A stretch of 64,000 bases of DNA from Megalonaias nervosa (GCA_016617855.1 JAECUM010096282.1:1-64000), one strand, 5' to 3'. Counted from the first letter of the stretch, positions 32,649 to 45,779 are shown. Program-made: numbers and translations. The notes: generated from the letters alone by a model not told the origin.

Positions 32649-33280
32649 TTAAAGAAAATTTTGGAGAATGAGCAAGAGAGAATGAACTCTATTGCAAGAC
32701 TCAAACCTTCTTTCAATCAAAGTTCTGTGAAACCATAATTTCACTTTTGACTTGAATTGCTGAGTGCCAAATTCAAGCATAACAAGCTGGAAAATTCCAG
32801 ACCTAAAATTTGACCCTTGAGCAGATTGAACAGATTTGTGAAGGCGAAATTGAGTAAAAAAAATCTTTATCAAAGCTTTTACTATGGTTTTGATTTTAAT
32901 ATTCCTCAAATGAATTGCCTCTGAAAATCTTGTTGACGCACACATAATGGTCAACAAATATTGGTTGCCTGACTTGGTCTTAGGTAAGGGACCAACACAA
33001 TCTACCATAATTCTGCTAAATGGTTTGTCAAATGCAGGAATAGATTGCAGATGAACCTTAGGTATCTTCTGACTGGGTTTTCCTACCATTTGACAAGTAT
33101 GACAAGATCTACAAAATTTACAAACATCACTTTTGATTTTTGGCCAATAAAAGTGAGTCAAGATCTTGTGATAAGTTTTATTTATCCCTAAATGACCAGT
33201 CAGAGGAGTTTCATGGGCCAAACTAAGTATTTCCTGTCTGTCAGATTTTGGAGCTACAATCTGATAGTTCACTGACCACT
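32649..33280 (-). pseudogene. Integrase of the Gmr1-like element, upstream of RT
   Basis: The zinc-binding H-H-C-C region (GHLGINKTYHKILTHFYWP; CRSCHTCQMVGK, near 33090-33200) and the first catalytic Asp (MVDCVGPLPKTKSGNQYLLT, near 32960-33015) are clear. The segment that should hold the last acidic residue is not recognisable in the open frame after about 32760, so that part is deleted or scrambled. Its position between protease and reverse transcriptase defines the element's unusual order. Confidence 0.85.
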
Positions 33281-33311
33281 CGTCACTTGCAGGTACCTCG
33301 GGAGGTCTCCA

Positions 33312-34247
33312 TTATCTCATAAGAATTCCATTTTTAATGAAATAACAGACAGGTACTTCAGTGGCTTCAGTTTCACTAATGGCCCTCTGAAACAAACAGG
33401 AGATCTCAGGATCTTTTTCCTGTTCGACGACAAGTGATTGTCGTTTATCACCCTGATTAGATAAAAGAGAATGAGTATTTAAAAGAGGATCACTGTGATC
33501 AATACCTTTAGACTGATCAAAATTAGTAGTGAAAGTGATGTCATCAAAAGCCTGACCAATACATGTGTCAGCTAAAGGAATATTTTCCTTATCAAAATCA
33601 TTCTCAAGAGCTTTCTTTGCGATAGCTCTGGTAACTGCACAAGCTGGGTATAAATGAGGGTATTCTTTTTCAATAGGATCAACTTTCTGATCCAAAAAAG
33701 GCTTGTCAGTTACAAGTGGATTAACCACAACCTTGTCTCCAGCTAGGTCGTTGCCTAGTAACAAATGAATGCCCTCAACGGGTAAAGTAGACACTACTCC
33801 GACTGTCACAGGTCCTGAAACTAAGTCTGATGACAAATTTACAGAATGGAGAGGAACATTAACAAAGCCGCACTCTACTCCCTGAAAGAAAACACTCTCA
33901 TTTGAACAGGACCTCTCAGAAGAAGGCAAAGTACCTGATAATAAAAGACTCTGAGAAGCTCCTGTATCCCTTAAAATTTTGTTAAGGATAGGATTGGCCA
34001 AATCACCCAAGAGTGATATAGAACTCTTCGACATGAATGGTTCATAATTCTCCATAATAAAATCAGACTGGGGTTTATTAGACCCAACAAATATATTGCT
34101 TTCAATACATGACCATGACCTTGACCTCTTAGAAATAAGAGCATTTGGGATAGGTCTATCTTGATTCGGATGCTTATATTTCAATTGGAAACAGTCAGAA
34201 ATGACGTGTCCTTTTTTCTTGCAGTAGGTACACGTAGGAATAGACAA
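33312..34247 (-). pseudogene. Zinc knuckle and aspartic protease region
   Basis: An open piece of 311 codons. CTYCKKKGHVISDC (residues 6-19) is a CCHC zinc knuckle of the nucleocapsid. RDTGASQSLLLSG (residues about 91-103) is the retroviral-type protease active site. The following sequence is a linker rich in acidic residues leading to integrase. A stop near 34255 separates it from the upstream gag part. Confidence 0.8.
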
Positions 34248-34369
34248 GGATTTTTAATCAAGTTTATCAGAAGCTGGATTTTTAGAAGTTGTTCCAGACT
34301 GAGTTTTAGAAGCAGTCTTATTAGGCTGAAATACCTTTCTACCAGTAGACTGCTGTAGATTTGCCTAGA

Positions 34370-35100
34370 AAACAAACTTATGAGTTAAGGAATACTCATC
34401 AGCAGCAAGAGCAGCATTTTCCAAGGTTTCGATCCTATGTTCTTCAAGATGATTCTTAATGTCATTAGGAACACCGTTTTTGAACTCTTCAAGTAACACA
34501 TGTTGTTCGAGACTTTCATAATCATGTTCAACTTTCTTGGCTAAGCACCATCTCTTAAATAACTGTTCTTTTTCTTTTGCATATTCAACATAAGTTTGTC
34601 CAGCTTCTTTTCTATAGTTTCTGAAATTTTGCCGATAAGCCTCAGGGACTAAAGCATAACCCTTTAAAATTCACTCCTTAACCTAGTCATAGTCAGAACT
34701 TTGCTGTACCGACATTGAATGGTAAATATCACTAGCTTTACCAGTTAGTACACATTGTAGTAATTGAGTCCAATACTCCCTTGGCCATTTCAAATTTTCC
34801 ACAACTTTTTGAAAACGAGGAAAATATTTATGTACTTCCTTTTCTCTAAAAGGAAGCACTAACCTGATATTTCTTGTAATGTCAAAACTTGAATTTGTAT
34901 GTGAAGTAAGATCATGCTTTTCACTTGCCAGCTCAAATTCTTTCATTTTAATTTGAAATTCCCTTTCACCCTTCTCTTTTTCAAATTGTAACTATTTATC
35001 TTTCTCTCTCTCCTCTTTCTCAAATTGTAATATCATTTGTTTATCATTCTCTCTTTCCTGTCTCTCTCTCCTCTTTCTCAATTGTAATTTCATTTGTTTA

Positions 35101-35169
<69 letters not shown>

Positions 35170-35572
35170 AAATTGCAATTGCAATTGCTTCTCTTGTAAT
35201 TGCAACTGCAATTGTTTCTCTTTCCTCTTTCTGAAGCTCAAGCTTACTTAACTCCTCAACTCCAATTCCATCTTGTATTTCATTTTTAATTCCATTACTT
35301 TTACGTCAGTCTGATACCGACTTACTGACCGAAGCCAAAACACTTTTATCAAGTACATTCTTCTCTACCAAATATTGAATCAAAATATTTTTAATTTCTC
35401 GTTTCGTTAAGGAAGATTTTGCTTCAGAAAGATCGTACTTTCTGGCGAGTTCAAGCAACTCATCTCTTTTCAGACTATCCAACTGCTCCTGAGTTGGACT
35501 AGAAAGAAAAGTCTCCACTTTTATTGACATTGTGAATGAAAGCCTGTTGTTTTCACTAAAGATTTCAAACAA
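34370..35572 (-). pseudogene. Gag of the Gmr1-like element
   Basis: The N-terminal 88 codons (from 35572) contain a SAP-like helix pair (QLDSLKRDELLELARKYDLS). A central Glu/Lys/Gln-rich, probably coiled-coil stretch has been expanded by a (CT)n microsatellite at 35107-35165. A SCAN-like capsid segment follows (VHKYFPRFQKVVENLKWPRE, near 34790-34850). The frame is broken near 35300 and 34680. SAP- and SCAN-like Gag pieces are known from some vertebrate and invertebrate Gypsy families. Confidence 0.65.
35107..35165. repeat. (CT)n microsatellite inside gag
   Basis: On the coding strand it reads as Arg-Glu repeats; smaller CTTTCTC-type units on both sides suggest expansion from the natural purine-rich gag sequence. 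Confidence 0.9.
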
Positions 35573-35690
35573 AATGTAAAATAGTACTTGGGATTTAAAA
35601 ACTAGGGGAATTTAAATTTCAAAAAACAATTTTCTGAAATATTTTAGCCAAAATTCAAATATCCCAAGGACGAGCAACCCAATTTTCTCT

Positions 35691-36643
35691 TGTTAGGTAT
35701 AGGCTAGTACGAAAGTAACAAGAGAAAAGAGCGAAGTCAACAAGCTTTGTATATTTTAACAAAATAATTTATTTCCCTAGAAAACAATGGAAAAATTGGA
35801 AATAGGACTTACGGTTTGCGAATATAATCCAAAATTTAATTCTAAGATTGAAAAATATAAGTCCTATCACTAAACAGTTCTAATAGAATCCGGTTTCGAA
35901 TCTCGATGAAATTCCAATATGGAGGCGATGACGTCAGATGAGGTTGTTGTACTAATGGCAACAGATCCTCGATTGAATCACAGTTTATGTTTCCGTATAA
36001 CTCCAGAATAAATTTCCACTGTATTTCTTTGTCCCAGAACTTTTTATAAAAAAGTACACTTGTTTAGTTTTCCAGAGAATAAGTTATTAAATTCCTAAAA
36101 AAAAACAAAAAAGAAAAAACAAAAAAAAAAAAACAACAATCTGACATCAACAATAGAAACACCTTGTTCCCTCAAGGTGTTAAGAAGGACTGACTAGAAA
36201 AGCTCTCGGAATGAGTATTAAACCCAACTAAAACATCATCCCATTCCCGCGTGATGGGTCACGTGGTCTCTTAACACTTGAACAACGCAATAAAAAAATT
36301 AAATTTGTCACGTAGGCAAGAACAGCCCTATCTAAGAACCAAATTCTCACACTGAAAATATATATAAAAAAAGAAAGGCTGTTTACAATTCAGCTAACAT
36401 GCGGGCCGAAATGAGCTTGGAAATAGCCAATCGTTTTCACTCGATGTTTACAAAATCTATGTGCCAGAGTGAGCTAAAAATAGTGCTAATGTAATGCCTT
36501 TTACATTCTAAACAAACTGAATTTACTGGAAAAATATCAAATCCCGTGAAAATAGTCATTGCAATAAAATATAATGAAACAAAAAATAAAATAAAAAGAA
36601 TTTAAAACTAACACACAAGCAATTTAATTACATATTCGTAACA
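35691..36643 (-). repeat. 5' LTR of the Gmr1-like element
   Basis: 953 bp, TGTTAGG...CGTAACA, matching 29907-30880. No clear primer-binding site could be assigned in the adjacent 35660-35690. Confidence 0.92.
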
Positions 36644-36649
36644 GTGTCT

Positions 36650-37215
36650 TTAATGGTGAAACAGACACATTGCATAGGTAATGGAGGGACAGACAAATTG
36701 ACATACTGGAAGACAACGAAGACATGTTTTGAAAGATATATGGGGATAAAAGTCATATTAATTTATTTTACTTACTTAAACATTATGACTTTCAATGATA
36801 ACTATAAAAAGATTTTAAATGCTATCAATATTCAGAGGAAAATCTCTAGTTGACAAAGAACATGATAACTGAAGAGAAAATTGATATTTTATGCCCAATT
36901 GGAAGACCATTGGGAAATCATATTAATAAGCTAGATGGAAAATAATGTTTATGCTAGAGCTTTTGTTGTCTAAAATGGTAGTAAAAGTAGAATTAGTACT
37001 GTAAATTGCAATTAAAGACTTGTCAGTATAGTTAATGTGCGTAGTTTTTAGTTATATCATTACGTTCAGAGATATTTATATTTTGTTTCGTGTTTCTCAT
37101 GTAATGGAAAGTCATGGATGAAGTAAGAATGGTTGTGAGGAACCTACAAATAGTGACATGAAAAAAAGAAAGCTACAAATAACAATATATGCATATTGAA
37201 GTCTATTATTATTAA

Positions 37216-37258
<43 letters not shown>

Positions 37259-38640
37259 TGACGTTTCATAATTGGAAAATTAAAGCTTTTACAGATTGAA
37301 TTTTTGTGTCAAGCTGTCACTTGGTGATTTCGTTTTGCTACTAGGTATTACAAGTATACTAAGGTTGGCAGCAAGAAAATTTATTTTCTTCCCTCCGGAT
37401 GATAATCTAAAATGATACTGAGATTACTATTTATATTATGATTCTGGACAGCAACACTATTTTACCTGCCAACATTCAAACAAACCATCATTTTCCTCTT
37501 TCCAAGAACACAAATTTAAACGTGTTTGGTAAACAGATACAAAACTAATTCATTGGATGCACTGTAAGTAGAATATAGATCGATCTTAGTAAAAAAAAAT
37601 ATACATAGAATCCTTCCCATAATAGTTAGACGTCTCTCATGTAAGCTAAATCCATAATGAGTCAACGGAACGGAAGAATGGTTGTGAATTCTAATATACA
37701 TGATTCCAGTTATATTCGCTTGATTAGTTCTGCTAAACGGTGGTATTAAAAGTAATTTTTGTGATGTGATACATGAAAAAGAAAATGAATAAGGAACCAG
37801 AACAAATTCATGAATAAGGTGCCCTCCTCAATGCAATTGCAGTACATGCAATTCGAAACGAAGAATCGTCCAGTACAGCAACTGAACTGAAGTTTGAAAA
37901 TAACAGTTTTCTGAATTAATCAATATTAATGACATTAGAAACATTTCTAGTTATGAAGATAGCATGTACTGCAGCCATGCACTAAATTAAAGGTACAAAG
38001 GACAAGTATATATGTAAACTTTCATTCTCAACGTTAATTTCTGTAACGATAGCTTTATCAATTATATCGAGTGTATATCCATTCCTCCATCACTAATTTA
38101 TGCAAAACTTTCATTGTGATTTAAATTTGCTACAAGCATCGATTCGAAATTATGCAATCAACTAGATCATTAATAATCGAGCATTTGTTGTTATTGTTTT
38201 GAGACGCCCTTCTTTCCCTCATATCAACTTACTTATAGTCATTTCTATAAGTTGAAACCACATAGCTCCGCTGTATTTGTTGTATTTTCTGTTATTTCTT
38301 CTTTCTCCGCCTCCTTGATGAAACTAATCTCATCTGTACAGACGGTTTATTAAAAACCATTTCTTTTTCTTGGGAGTGGGTTTTCCTCACTTTAATCTTT
38401 ACATGGAATCGTCAGCATCTACGGTAACAGCCGCACTTATTCGAATATGTATACTTTAAAGCTGTACGCTATATATAGATCTCAAAATCTATGTCGACGC
38501 CTTTCAAATCGGAAAGTTTGACTTCAATTCTCTATGCATACCCAAAAGATTGACAGTACTTTATGGGTCTGAAAATTGTGTTTGTATAGTTCCCCTATAG
38601 ATTTTTGGAATTTAATATTTTTTCATATTATGCAGTAGCG
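36650..38640. other. Non-coding stretch
   Basis: No gene supported. It has an (ATT)n run at 37203-37256. The rest is AT-rich without recognisable domains. Confidence 0.55.
37203..37256. repeat. (ATT)n microsatellite
   Basis: Trinucleotide run. Confidence 0.95.
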
Positions 38641-38684
38641 CTCCTTCAAGTGTGCAGAAGTTGACACAATGTTTTCAATTTGGT

Positions 38685-38766
38685 ATTAAACGTACACAAA
38701 GAGCCGCTTTGAGATGTTTCCATAATATATGAAAAGCATTGTCCTTAGCTATTTTGTTTTGTACGC
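38685..38766 (+). pseudogene. Partial copy of the CYYR1-like first exon
   Basis: GAGATGTTTCC, then ATGAAAAGCATTGTCCTTAG correspond to 50950-51000, where the real signal-peptide exon begins. The encoded start (MKSIVLSY) matches MESVVLSY. The Cys-rich part is missing: homology stops after about 10 codons, and an AGGTAAAC donor-like site follows. Confidence 0.5.
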
Positions 38767-39942
38767 ACACACAGGTAAACAATCATTGTTTACTTATTAG
38801 ACATTTCATATCCTAAATAGACATTAAGTAGATATTTAAAATAGTTTCATAAAAATTGGATGATGCGGAAGATGTTTGTTTACCTGTGGCAAGAGACTGT
38901 TCCCATCTTGAAAATTAAAATTGCGGGAATTCTTCGTATATACACGTAGTAAACATTACAAATTGAAAGAAGCTGGATACCAAAGCTAAAAATATGTACA
39001 CAGTTTTAAACGGAGGTAAGCATTTGAAAGCTCCTGCCATCAGAAACGCCAGCAAACAACTGGTTGATTCCGCATATGAGTTATATGTACCACTCTCTGC
39101 TTCTTTTCGTACATAACTAGTCAAATAATGAAAAGAGAATATCTAGAGAGAAGAAAGTTGGTCAAATATTTTATTGTTAAGTCTTCTACACTTATGCCGA
39201 TAATATTACAATGCGCAAGTTAGCATTCATTAAAAAAGAATTATGTCCAATTTACACACACATTATCATGGAATATCAAATTGTTATACCTAAGCTTTTA
39301 GAGAAAATAATGTCTAAGATGGAATGCGATGACCCCTAATGACACATAATGGATATAAAGCACGACAATATTATGGCTAGATCGAAAATGTCGGATACTG
39401 CAAGGAATATCGCTAGGATGCTTAGGACACATATTGTCTGATGGCTTATTTATTTTTATACAACTCATTTAACTTTAAAAAAAATGAGTTATTCCACGAA
39501 ATAAGTCGTTACAAGTAAAAATTGTATAAGAATCATACATATATTTCACTTTTATGTATCACTTGTGTACACTCAACTCTTTATGTTTCAGAAGGGTTGC
39601 CTGAAAATTTGTTTCGTATTTGCCATAGGTACCATTATTAAGATAAATAAGTGAAAAAAGTTTGTGGACAGACGCTTTCTACACGTAAGGCTACATTCAT
39701 CGTCCATAAACCACTTACATTTGCTGCTAAGTAGAAATGGATTTATCTACATAATTGTTCATACATACAACGGAAAAATAACATTTGTAAGGAACTATGA
39801 GGACACAAAACAAATACAAAAATGGACCACGCTTTCTATCATCTAGGGTTATAGAAACAACAATGTTGATGTCGTATGTAATATTTGAACGTCATAGATT
39901 CAATAATTTCTCTCCTTTCTTCTGGATTATATTGAAAGATAA

Positions 39943-40046
39943 TGTCTCTGATACTGAACCGGGGTAATTGATTAGCCATATATTTATGCAAAAGTGTCTC
40001 TGATACTGAACCGGGGTAATTGATTAGCCATATATTTATGCAAAAA
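39943..40046. repeat. 52-bp direct duplication
   Basis: TGTCTCTGATACTGAACCGG plus GGTAATTGATTAGCC plus ATATATTTATGCAAAA appears twice in tandem, identical. It is absent as a pair from the 43.6-kb copy, so it arose after the larger duplication. Confidence 0.9.
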
Positions 40047-40524
40047 CAATATTGAGTTTTCAAGATCTCTGGTTATCAGGGTCACAATAAATCCTTCAAG
40101 TTATCTTGGATAGGGACTTCCCTAAGATAAACAATGTATAACCAAGAAAAATTGTTTGTAAGTGAAAGTACGTTTCAGCCGAATTCACAAGAAGAAAAAA
40201 GAATGTTTCTATTCGTTCTTTTGCCAGGATTAATTTTATTGACATGTAGGAATTGTACCAAACTGTCTATTTTGTTCACATGCCTAAAACTTGAATTCCA
40301 TCATCGATATATTGTTCGTCTTCTATCTTACCTCTGTCTCTTCTTCATCAGTCGGCTGATCACAATTAGTCTTTGTTGCTCTGCGACATTCGTTTGACTG
40401 TGTCTGTCTTTTTCACAAGTATTTGTTTTATCAGTTTGGTGAATTTAACTTGACGGAGCTAGGGAACACTAGTATTCTAGTATATATAGACATAACTAAA
40501 AACTAAAGAAGATATTTACTTTTC

Positions 40525-40666
<142 letters not shown>

Positions 40667-40873
40667 GTTGAAGTTCCCGTTAGATGTATCCAAAGTAGAA
40701 AAAAGTCCTTTATAAAGGGTTTCGTAACAGGATAATATAAAACTAAGTGAGCCGTAAACATATAACGCCGTTGATAGATTTATGGCACATTGTTTAGAAC
40801 GCTCCCATTTTAGCTTATCACTCTGTGACAAAGGTAAAGAAAACCAAACCGCGCAAGATATACGCATATAACA

Positions 40874-41192
40874 CGTATGTGTGATTATGATTTTTAACGT
40901 AGCTTTAACAATTTTTCAGTCATATCGCTATGATGTCTGCAGTGTGGCAGTTTATAGTGATATCTAGCACTGGGGCATCATGCCGCAGACATGTAGCATG
41001 ATGTCCCACCCAGTCACATTATCCTGACACCAGGCCGACCAGTCCTAACACTAACCTCTTAATGCTGATTGCCAAGCGAGGCAGCTGTTAGTACCATTTT
41101 TGTAAGTCTTTGGTATGACTCGACCGTGGATCGAACCCACGACCTCCCGCATCCGAGGCGGACGCTCTAACCACTAGGCCACCGGAGCGGTC
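40874..41192 (-). mobile_element. tRNA-derived SINE with 11-bp target repeat
   Basis: On the minus strand the head (near 41110-41190) has A box TGGCCTAGTGGTTAGA and B box GGGTTCGATCC, with a perfectly paired 5-bp T stem (CGTGG/CCACG) and an anticodon-like stem-loop. The body of about 230 bp extends to 40874. CGCATATAACA flanks it exactly (40863-40873, 41193-41203). The acceptor arms do not pair, so it is a SINE, not a tRNA gene. Confidence 0.85.
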
Positions 41193-41203
41193 CGCATATA
41201 ACA

Positions 41204-42200
41204 TAAGGATAAGTATAATAAAGTAATCCATATCATGTAGACTGGCTGACAATTCTCTAACCAGCCTAGTTCATCCGTCTCTGAAATAATCTCTGTGTCG
41301 CAGATGATGGGATCCCGCAGAGCTTTGCAAAAGCGCTTGACTTCCTTTTGCGTAAGTCTCACGTCACACTTTGGAATAATTTGGGCCCGAATCCTCTCCT
41401 TGCCCATTTTTCTGTCAATATGCGTAGCCTCGAGACCGATCGTGTAGGCCTGTCGCTTTGTGCCAAGTTGAGCCTTAAGCTTGTGTCTCTCTGACAGGAA
41501 AGATCAACAAGGTCATAATCCTGTCTTGGCGTCGTCTGTCCTTCCAACAAAGTCTCAACCCTTAATCCCGACTGTCTAGAAAATGAAACTGGTCGTAGGG
41601 CTGGAGCAGGAGGCTCAACCCGTCATCCAGGCTGCCTAGGAACTGGAACTGACCATGGTGTCTGTTCAACCCATCATCGCAGCTGTCTAGGAGCCGGAAC
41701 TGGCCTTTGTGTCTGCTCAACCCCATCGTTTCGACTACCTTGAAGCTGGAACTGGCTCACGAGACCCAATCGTCAGTAGTGCGTACAGCGCATCATTATA
41801 TTCACTTTGTGTTATTTGTCCTCTTTCATTGAGGACGGCTAAATACTCCTTTTTTCATTGTTCCATAAGAGTCTATGGCGAATATCACCTCCATAGCCCA
41901 AGCATAGGATATGCTATAAGTTCGTACCAACCACACACACGCGACATGGTTTTACATCCCTCCTCTGTCGATATTTATAAGCATGTGTGCCACACAATAA
42001 GTGCTGAGGCACGATTTCCCGCAAAGTTCAGTGTTAGTCATCATGATGCAGGCACAGCCATTTGTTCAGCAAAGCAGTATTAGTGTGTATAATCCTCTAA
42101 TTGGTGTGATGAACGTACATTTGTACCATGGTTCAAATGGGAGCTTACTGTTGCTTCCCTTTTTTGTTCCCTGGAGTGTTTCACGGGATCCGGCAACCTA
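41204..42200. other. Non-coding or degraded stretch with a short repeat
   Basis: Contains three to four units of about 57 bp (41570-41770), each with GGAACTGG and CTGCTCAACCC-type blocks, GC-richer than the surroundings. Open frames on the minus strand (41174-41550) are composition-rich but show no recognised domain; a decayed exon is possible. Confidence 0.4.
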
Positions 42201-42209
42201 ACGGTGTAT

Positions 42210-42400
42210 GTAGTTCAGGAACGATTTTTGTATTGTCATGTTGCACTTGTGCGACGTGTTTTCCACTGTCCTAAGGCACAATTCACGAGTTGAATCACAG
42301 CCCAATGAACGACATTTGTGTACAAGTTTTCTTGTGTGGTCAGAAGTCTCAAACCCTGGGAGAGATAGCTATCATACTTGGATAGCAGAGTAAGTAATCA
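42210..42400 (+). pseudogene. Degraded copy of the exon-like block at 48840-49081
   Basis: Matches it closely (CCTAAGGCACA; CACAGCCCAATGAACGACAT; GTTTTCTTGT.TGGTCAGAA) including the donor-like AGAGTAAGTA at its end. Frame-shifting indels are present. Confidence 0.45.
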
Positions 42401-42539
42401 CTGCCCATTCATATTAATGCACTAGTACATTTCCTCTGACCTTCAAGCAATGTCAAGGTCATTTGAAAGTGAAAATATATCTGTATCAGGTAGTGAAGTG
42501 GGGCAGACAAATAATTATGTGTAATTTCTTTTTATAAAT

Positions 42540-44100
42540 AGATAGTAAACAATCCAAATAGAAAAGAAGCCGGATTCCAAAGCTAACCATGTCTATGAAT
42601 TCTTGCTTCTTATGGGGAAGTAAGTCGTTGAAATCTGCCACGGAAACGCTGAAAATCCGCTAGTTCGATCCCGTACATGGTCTCGTATAGTCCTAGTTTA
42701 ATAATAAATGGCGAATTCCTTGAGAGAGGAAAGTTGGTTAAGCATTTTATTATTAAACTTCATGCACTTAGACATATAATTTTACAATTCGCAAATTGAT
42801 ATATTATTAAAATATAGACAGTTAGTTTTCATTGCAAAGAATAATATCCAAGTTACATGTACGCGGTATATTAGCATCTCTGTTTATTATACAAACAACC
42901 CTGTCTTTTTACAGCAAACAATGCCTACTATGGAATGTAATGACCCCCATGACCCGAGGACGCACAATCGATACAAAGCACCTTCATACTGGGTTAGAAC
43001 GGTAGCCATTTGAAAGTAAAGACCTATTCCAGAGCTAAATAGGAATGTGATATTTAAATGGATTTACGCCTTTGCAAATCAATCGCTTGAAACAAAATTT
43101 GGCCTTAATATCCGTATTTCCCATGTGAGAAATTTTAGTGTCACTTATTCCCTGATAGCTCTATTATTCTTTTACAATTTACACACAATTAAAATAACAC
43201 ATAATAAACATGAACATTTTCCAAATTGTTGAAATAAACACGAGAGCAAAGTTTGTGGACAGATGTCCTATAAAAGAAAGATTACATTTATCATCTATAA
43301 TTAAAAGATCACATACCTTCGGAGCTAAGTATCACTTACCAACACGCACTTACCAACACTCATTGACCAACACATACACAGGTATATACAGCGGGAAAAA
43401 GCAAAAGCTATCTGTATCGACCTGTAAGGAAATCGCAACAACTAGAAACAAGGATCATGCTTCCTATCATCTAAGCTTTATTGTAAAAGGAGCGTTGGTG
43501 ACATACTGAACTTTTTCTCGAAAAAAATGTTTTCTCTCCTTTCTTCGTTTTGATAGATAATATTGAAAGACGATGTTTTCTCATATTGAATTGTGGTTAT
43601 TGGTTAACCATATATTGATGAATACTTGATATTGATTTTTCAAAATCTCGGATTATCAGGGTCAGATCAAATCCTTCCAGTTCACTTGGATAGGGTATAC
43701 CCTGAGATAAACAACGTGTTACCAGGAAAAATTATTTGTTAGTGAGAGTTCGTTTTAGCTGAGGTCACAAGAAGATAAAGAATGATTCTATTCGTTCTTT
43801 TGCCGGTATTCATTTTATTAGAAGGTAGGAATTGTGCCTAACAGTCTAGTTTGTTCACATGCTTAAAACCTTAATCCCACGATTGATATACTGTTCGTCT
43901 ACTTTTTTATCTCTCTTTCCGTCTAGACTTTCTCGGCTGATCTCATTCAGTTTTTTTTTCATTCTCTTTCTTTTCTTACCGTGTCTGTCTTTTTAACCAA
44001 ATGTTTTGCCTCTCTGGTGTATTTAACTTGATGGAGCTTGAGAACTTTAGTATTTTAGTATATACAATCATAACTAAAAGCAAAAAAAGATATTTATTTT

Positions 44101-44186
<86 letters not shown>

Positions 44187-44190
44187 CACA
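42540..44190 (+). repeat. Duplicated segment, copy 2
   Basis: Counterpart of 38930-40670, ending in a (TA)n run at 44105-44184. No intact coding sequence. Confidence 0.7.
44105..44184. repeat. (TA)n microsatellite
   Basis: Dinucleotide run at the same relative position as the one at 40567-40663. Confidence 0.95.
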
Positions 44191-44795
44191 TGGCTTTTAA
44201 TGCGTTAGTATGAAGCAATTTGATATACCAATACTATTGGTTATAGATCAATGATAAATTTCCACTCGTTAATCAGTAGTGACGTATTAAAATAACATTA
44301 CAAAGTATTAATAATGCCCGGTTTTTAAATGAATTTAATATGGTACACCATTTCATCGCAATCCTTTGTGCTTTCCACTCCCCCTCTCATGCATAAGGGA
44401 CAAAATACACAGAAATCTGGAGAGAAAAAAAGAATTTCACCTCGATGAAAACCTTGAAACTGAACTTATACCAAGTAACCTATAAGAATATGATTTGTCG
44501 TAACGGTATGTGTACACTTTCCTTGGGATTTATTTCCAGTGTTTATATAATCAATGATACAAGTTGCAATAGCCTGTCGACAACATACTGTAAAATTTCT
44601 TGGTTACAAGGCACACATACTGTAATGTATTTAATGCTTTATTGCTGTTGTTGTTGTTTCTTAAACCTATTATAATGTTTTAAATATCGATTATTATTAA
44701 TTAAATATGAAAATTCCAAAGTTCGCTTGTGTCATACGACGACTCTCTGGACCTATGAATGATGGTTAATGTTAAGTCAAACTGACCAAAAGAAC

Positions 44796-44848
<53 letters not shown>

Positions 44849-45330
44849 TTATCCTTGGTAGCAATATTATTAAAGCAGAATAATGACTTAGATCAACTGT
44901 AAATATATTAAATATTTTAATTACCTGTTGCTGGCTCATCATTTCGCTTAGTTTCTACGCCACACTTATTTCCATGCACTGGTACTTGAATGGCTGAGCA
45001 TTCAGTGTTTGTAGTGCTCTACTTTCTTTTTTAAAACCATCTTTCATGTTTAAATCATAAGTGTGTATTATATTGAATTAATCAATGTGAATATAAATAG
45101 AACCTAAAAGAAATTAATTTCTCAATATGCAAAGGTGATTTTGAATACCCACAAAAGGGACAGATCTACATTTTGTAGCGGACACACTCGGCAGGAATGT
45201 GAAGAGTTCATCCACTCAGTCAATAGACAGTTGCCTGTAGTCAATCTTAACTTCGTTCAAAGGGCAAATATGTGTATTTGTATCTGATATGAAAAAAAAA
45301 TATATGTATAGAATGTACGCTATATCAATG
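44190..45330. other. Non-coding stretch
   Basis: No gene seen. A (GA)n run lies at 44802-44845. Confidence 0.55.
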
Positions 45331-45336
45331 ATAAAC

Positions 45337-45420
45337 CACTCGTTGTATACATTTTTCATTCAAGGAAACTCGGCAAGCCTCGTTTCCTTTTAATGAAAAA
45401 TGTATACATCTCGTGGTATA
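45337..45420. repeat. Long imperfect hairpin
   Basis: The arms CCACTCGTTGTATACATTTT... and their complement ...GTATACATCTCGTGG are about 35 nt each (including CATTCAAGGAAAC / GTTTCCTTTTAATG) around a CTCGGCAAGCCTC loop. It lies immediately before a (TA)n run at 45435-45500. Confidence 0.8.
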
Positions 45421-45433
45421 ACATTGATACGGC

Positions 45434-45503
<70 letters not shown>

Positions 45504-45585
45504 CATAATAAAAACCATTTGGTGTATCAAAAGGAGAAAATGGCCCTTTATAAAGGATTTCGTAGCGGGGTTATTCACAACTAAG

Positions 45586-45779
45586 TGTCATGAAAACGAG
45601 GGAGTCTCAATATGTTACACTACCAGCATTTATTCACACACGTTCTGAGTACACATCAACTACCTTCCATGATGGATCGCGGCGCCCCGTGTCTGGGGAA
45701 CAGTTCCTATCTAATATTGCAGTTACTATGGGGAGCGGTTATTCACTAGAAATACCATGTAAAACTACTGTACCACACA
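45586..45779 (-). repeat. 3' LTR of the deleted Gypsy element
   Basis: 194 bp, closely matching 48529-48720, including the block GATGGATCGCGGCGCCCCGT. Confidence 0.9.

Larger units (their letters stand above)
29907..36643 (-). mobile_element. Ty3/Gypsy LTR retrotransposon, Gmr1-like order
   Basis: A 6.7-kb element in minus orientation with two similar LTRs (29907-30880, 35691-36643) and a GTGT target repeat (29903-29906, 36644-36647). Reading down the minus strand the order is gag, zinc knuckle, protease, integrase, reverse transcriptase, RNase H. Integrase before reverse transcriptase is unusual for Gypsy elements and is known from the Gmr1 group. A G-rich tract (ATGGGGGACG) sits next to the 3' LTR as polypurine tract. 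The frames are broken in several places, so it is inactive. Confidence 0.9.

Noticed and set aside
41105..41192. Possible tRNA gene
   Set aside because: T arm and anticodon stem pair, but acceptor and D stems do not, and target repeats show it is a SINE head.
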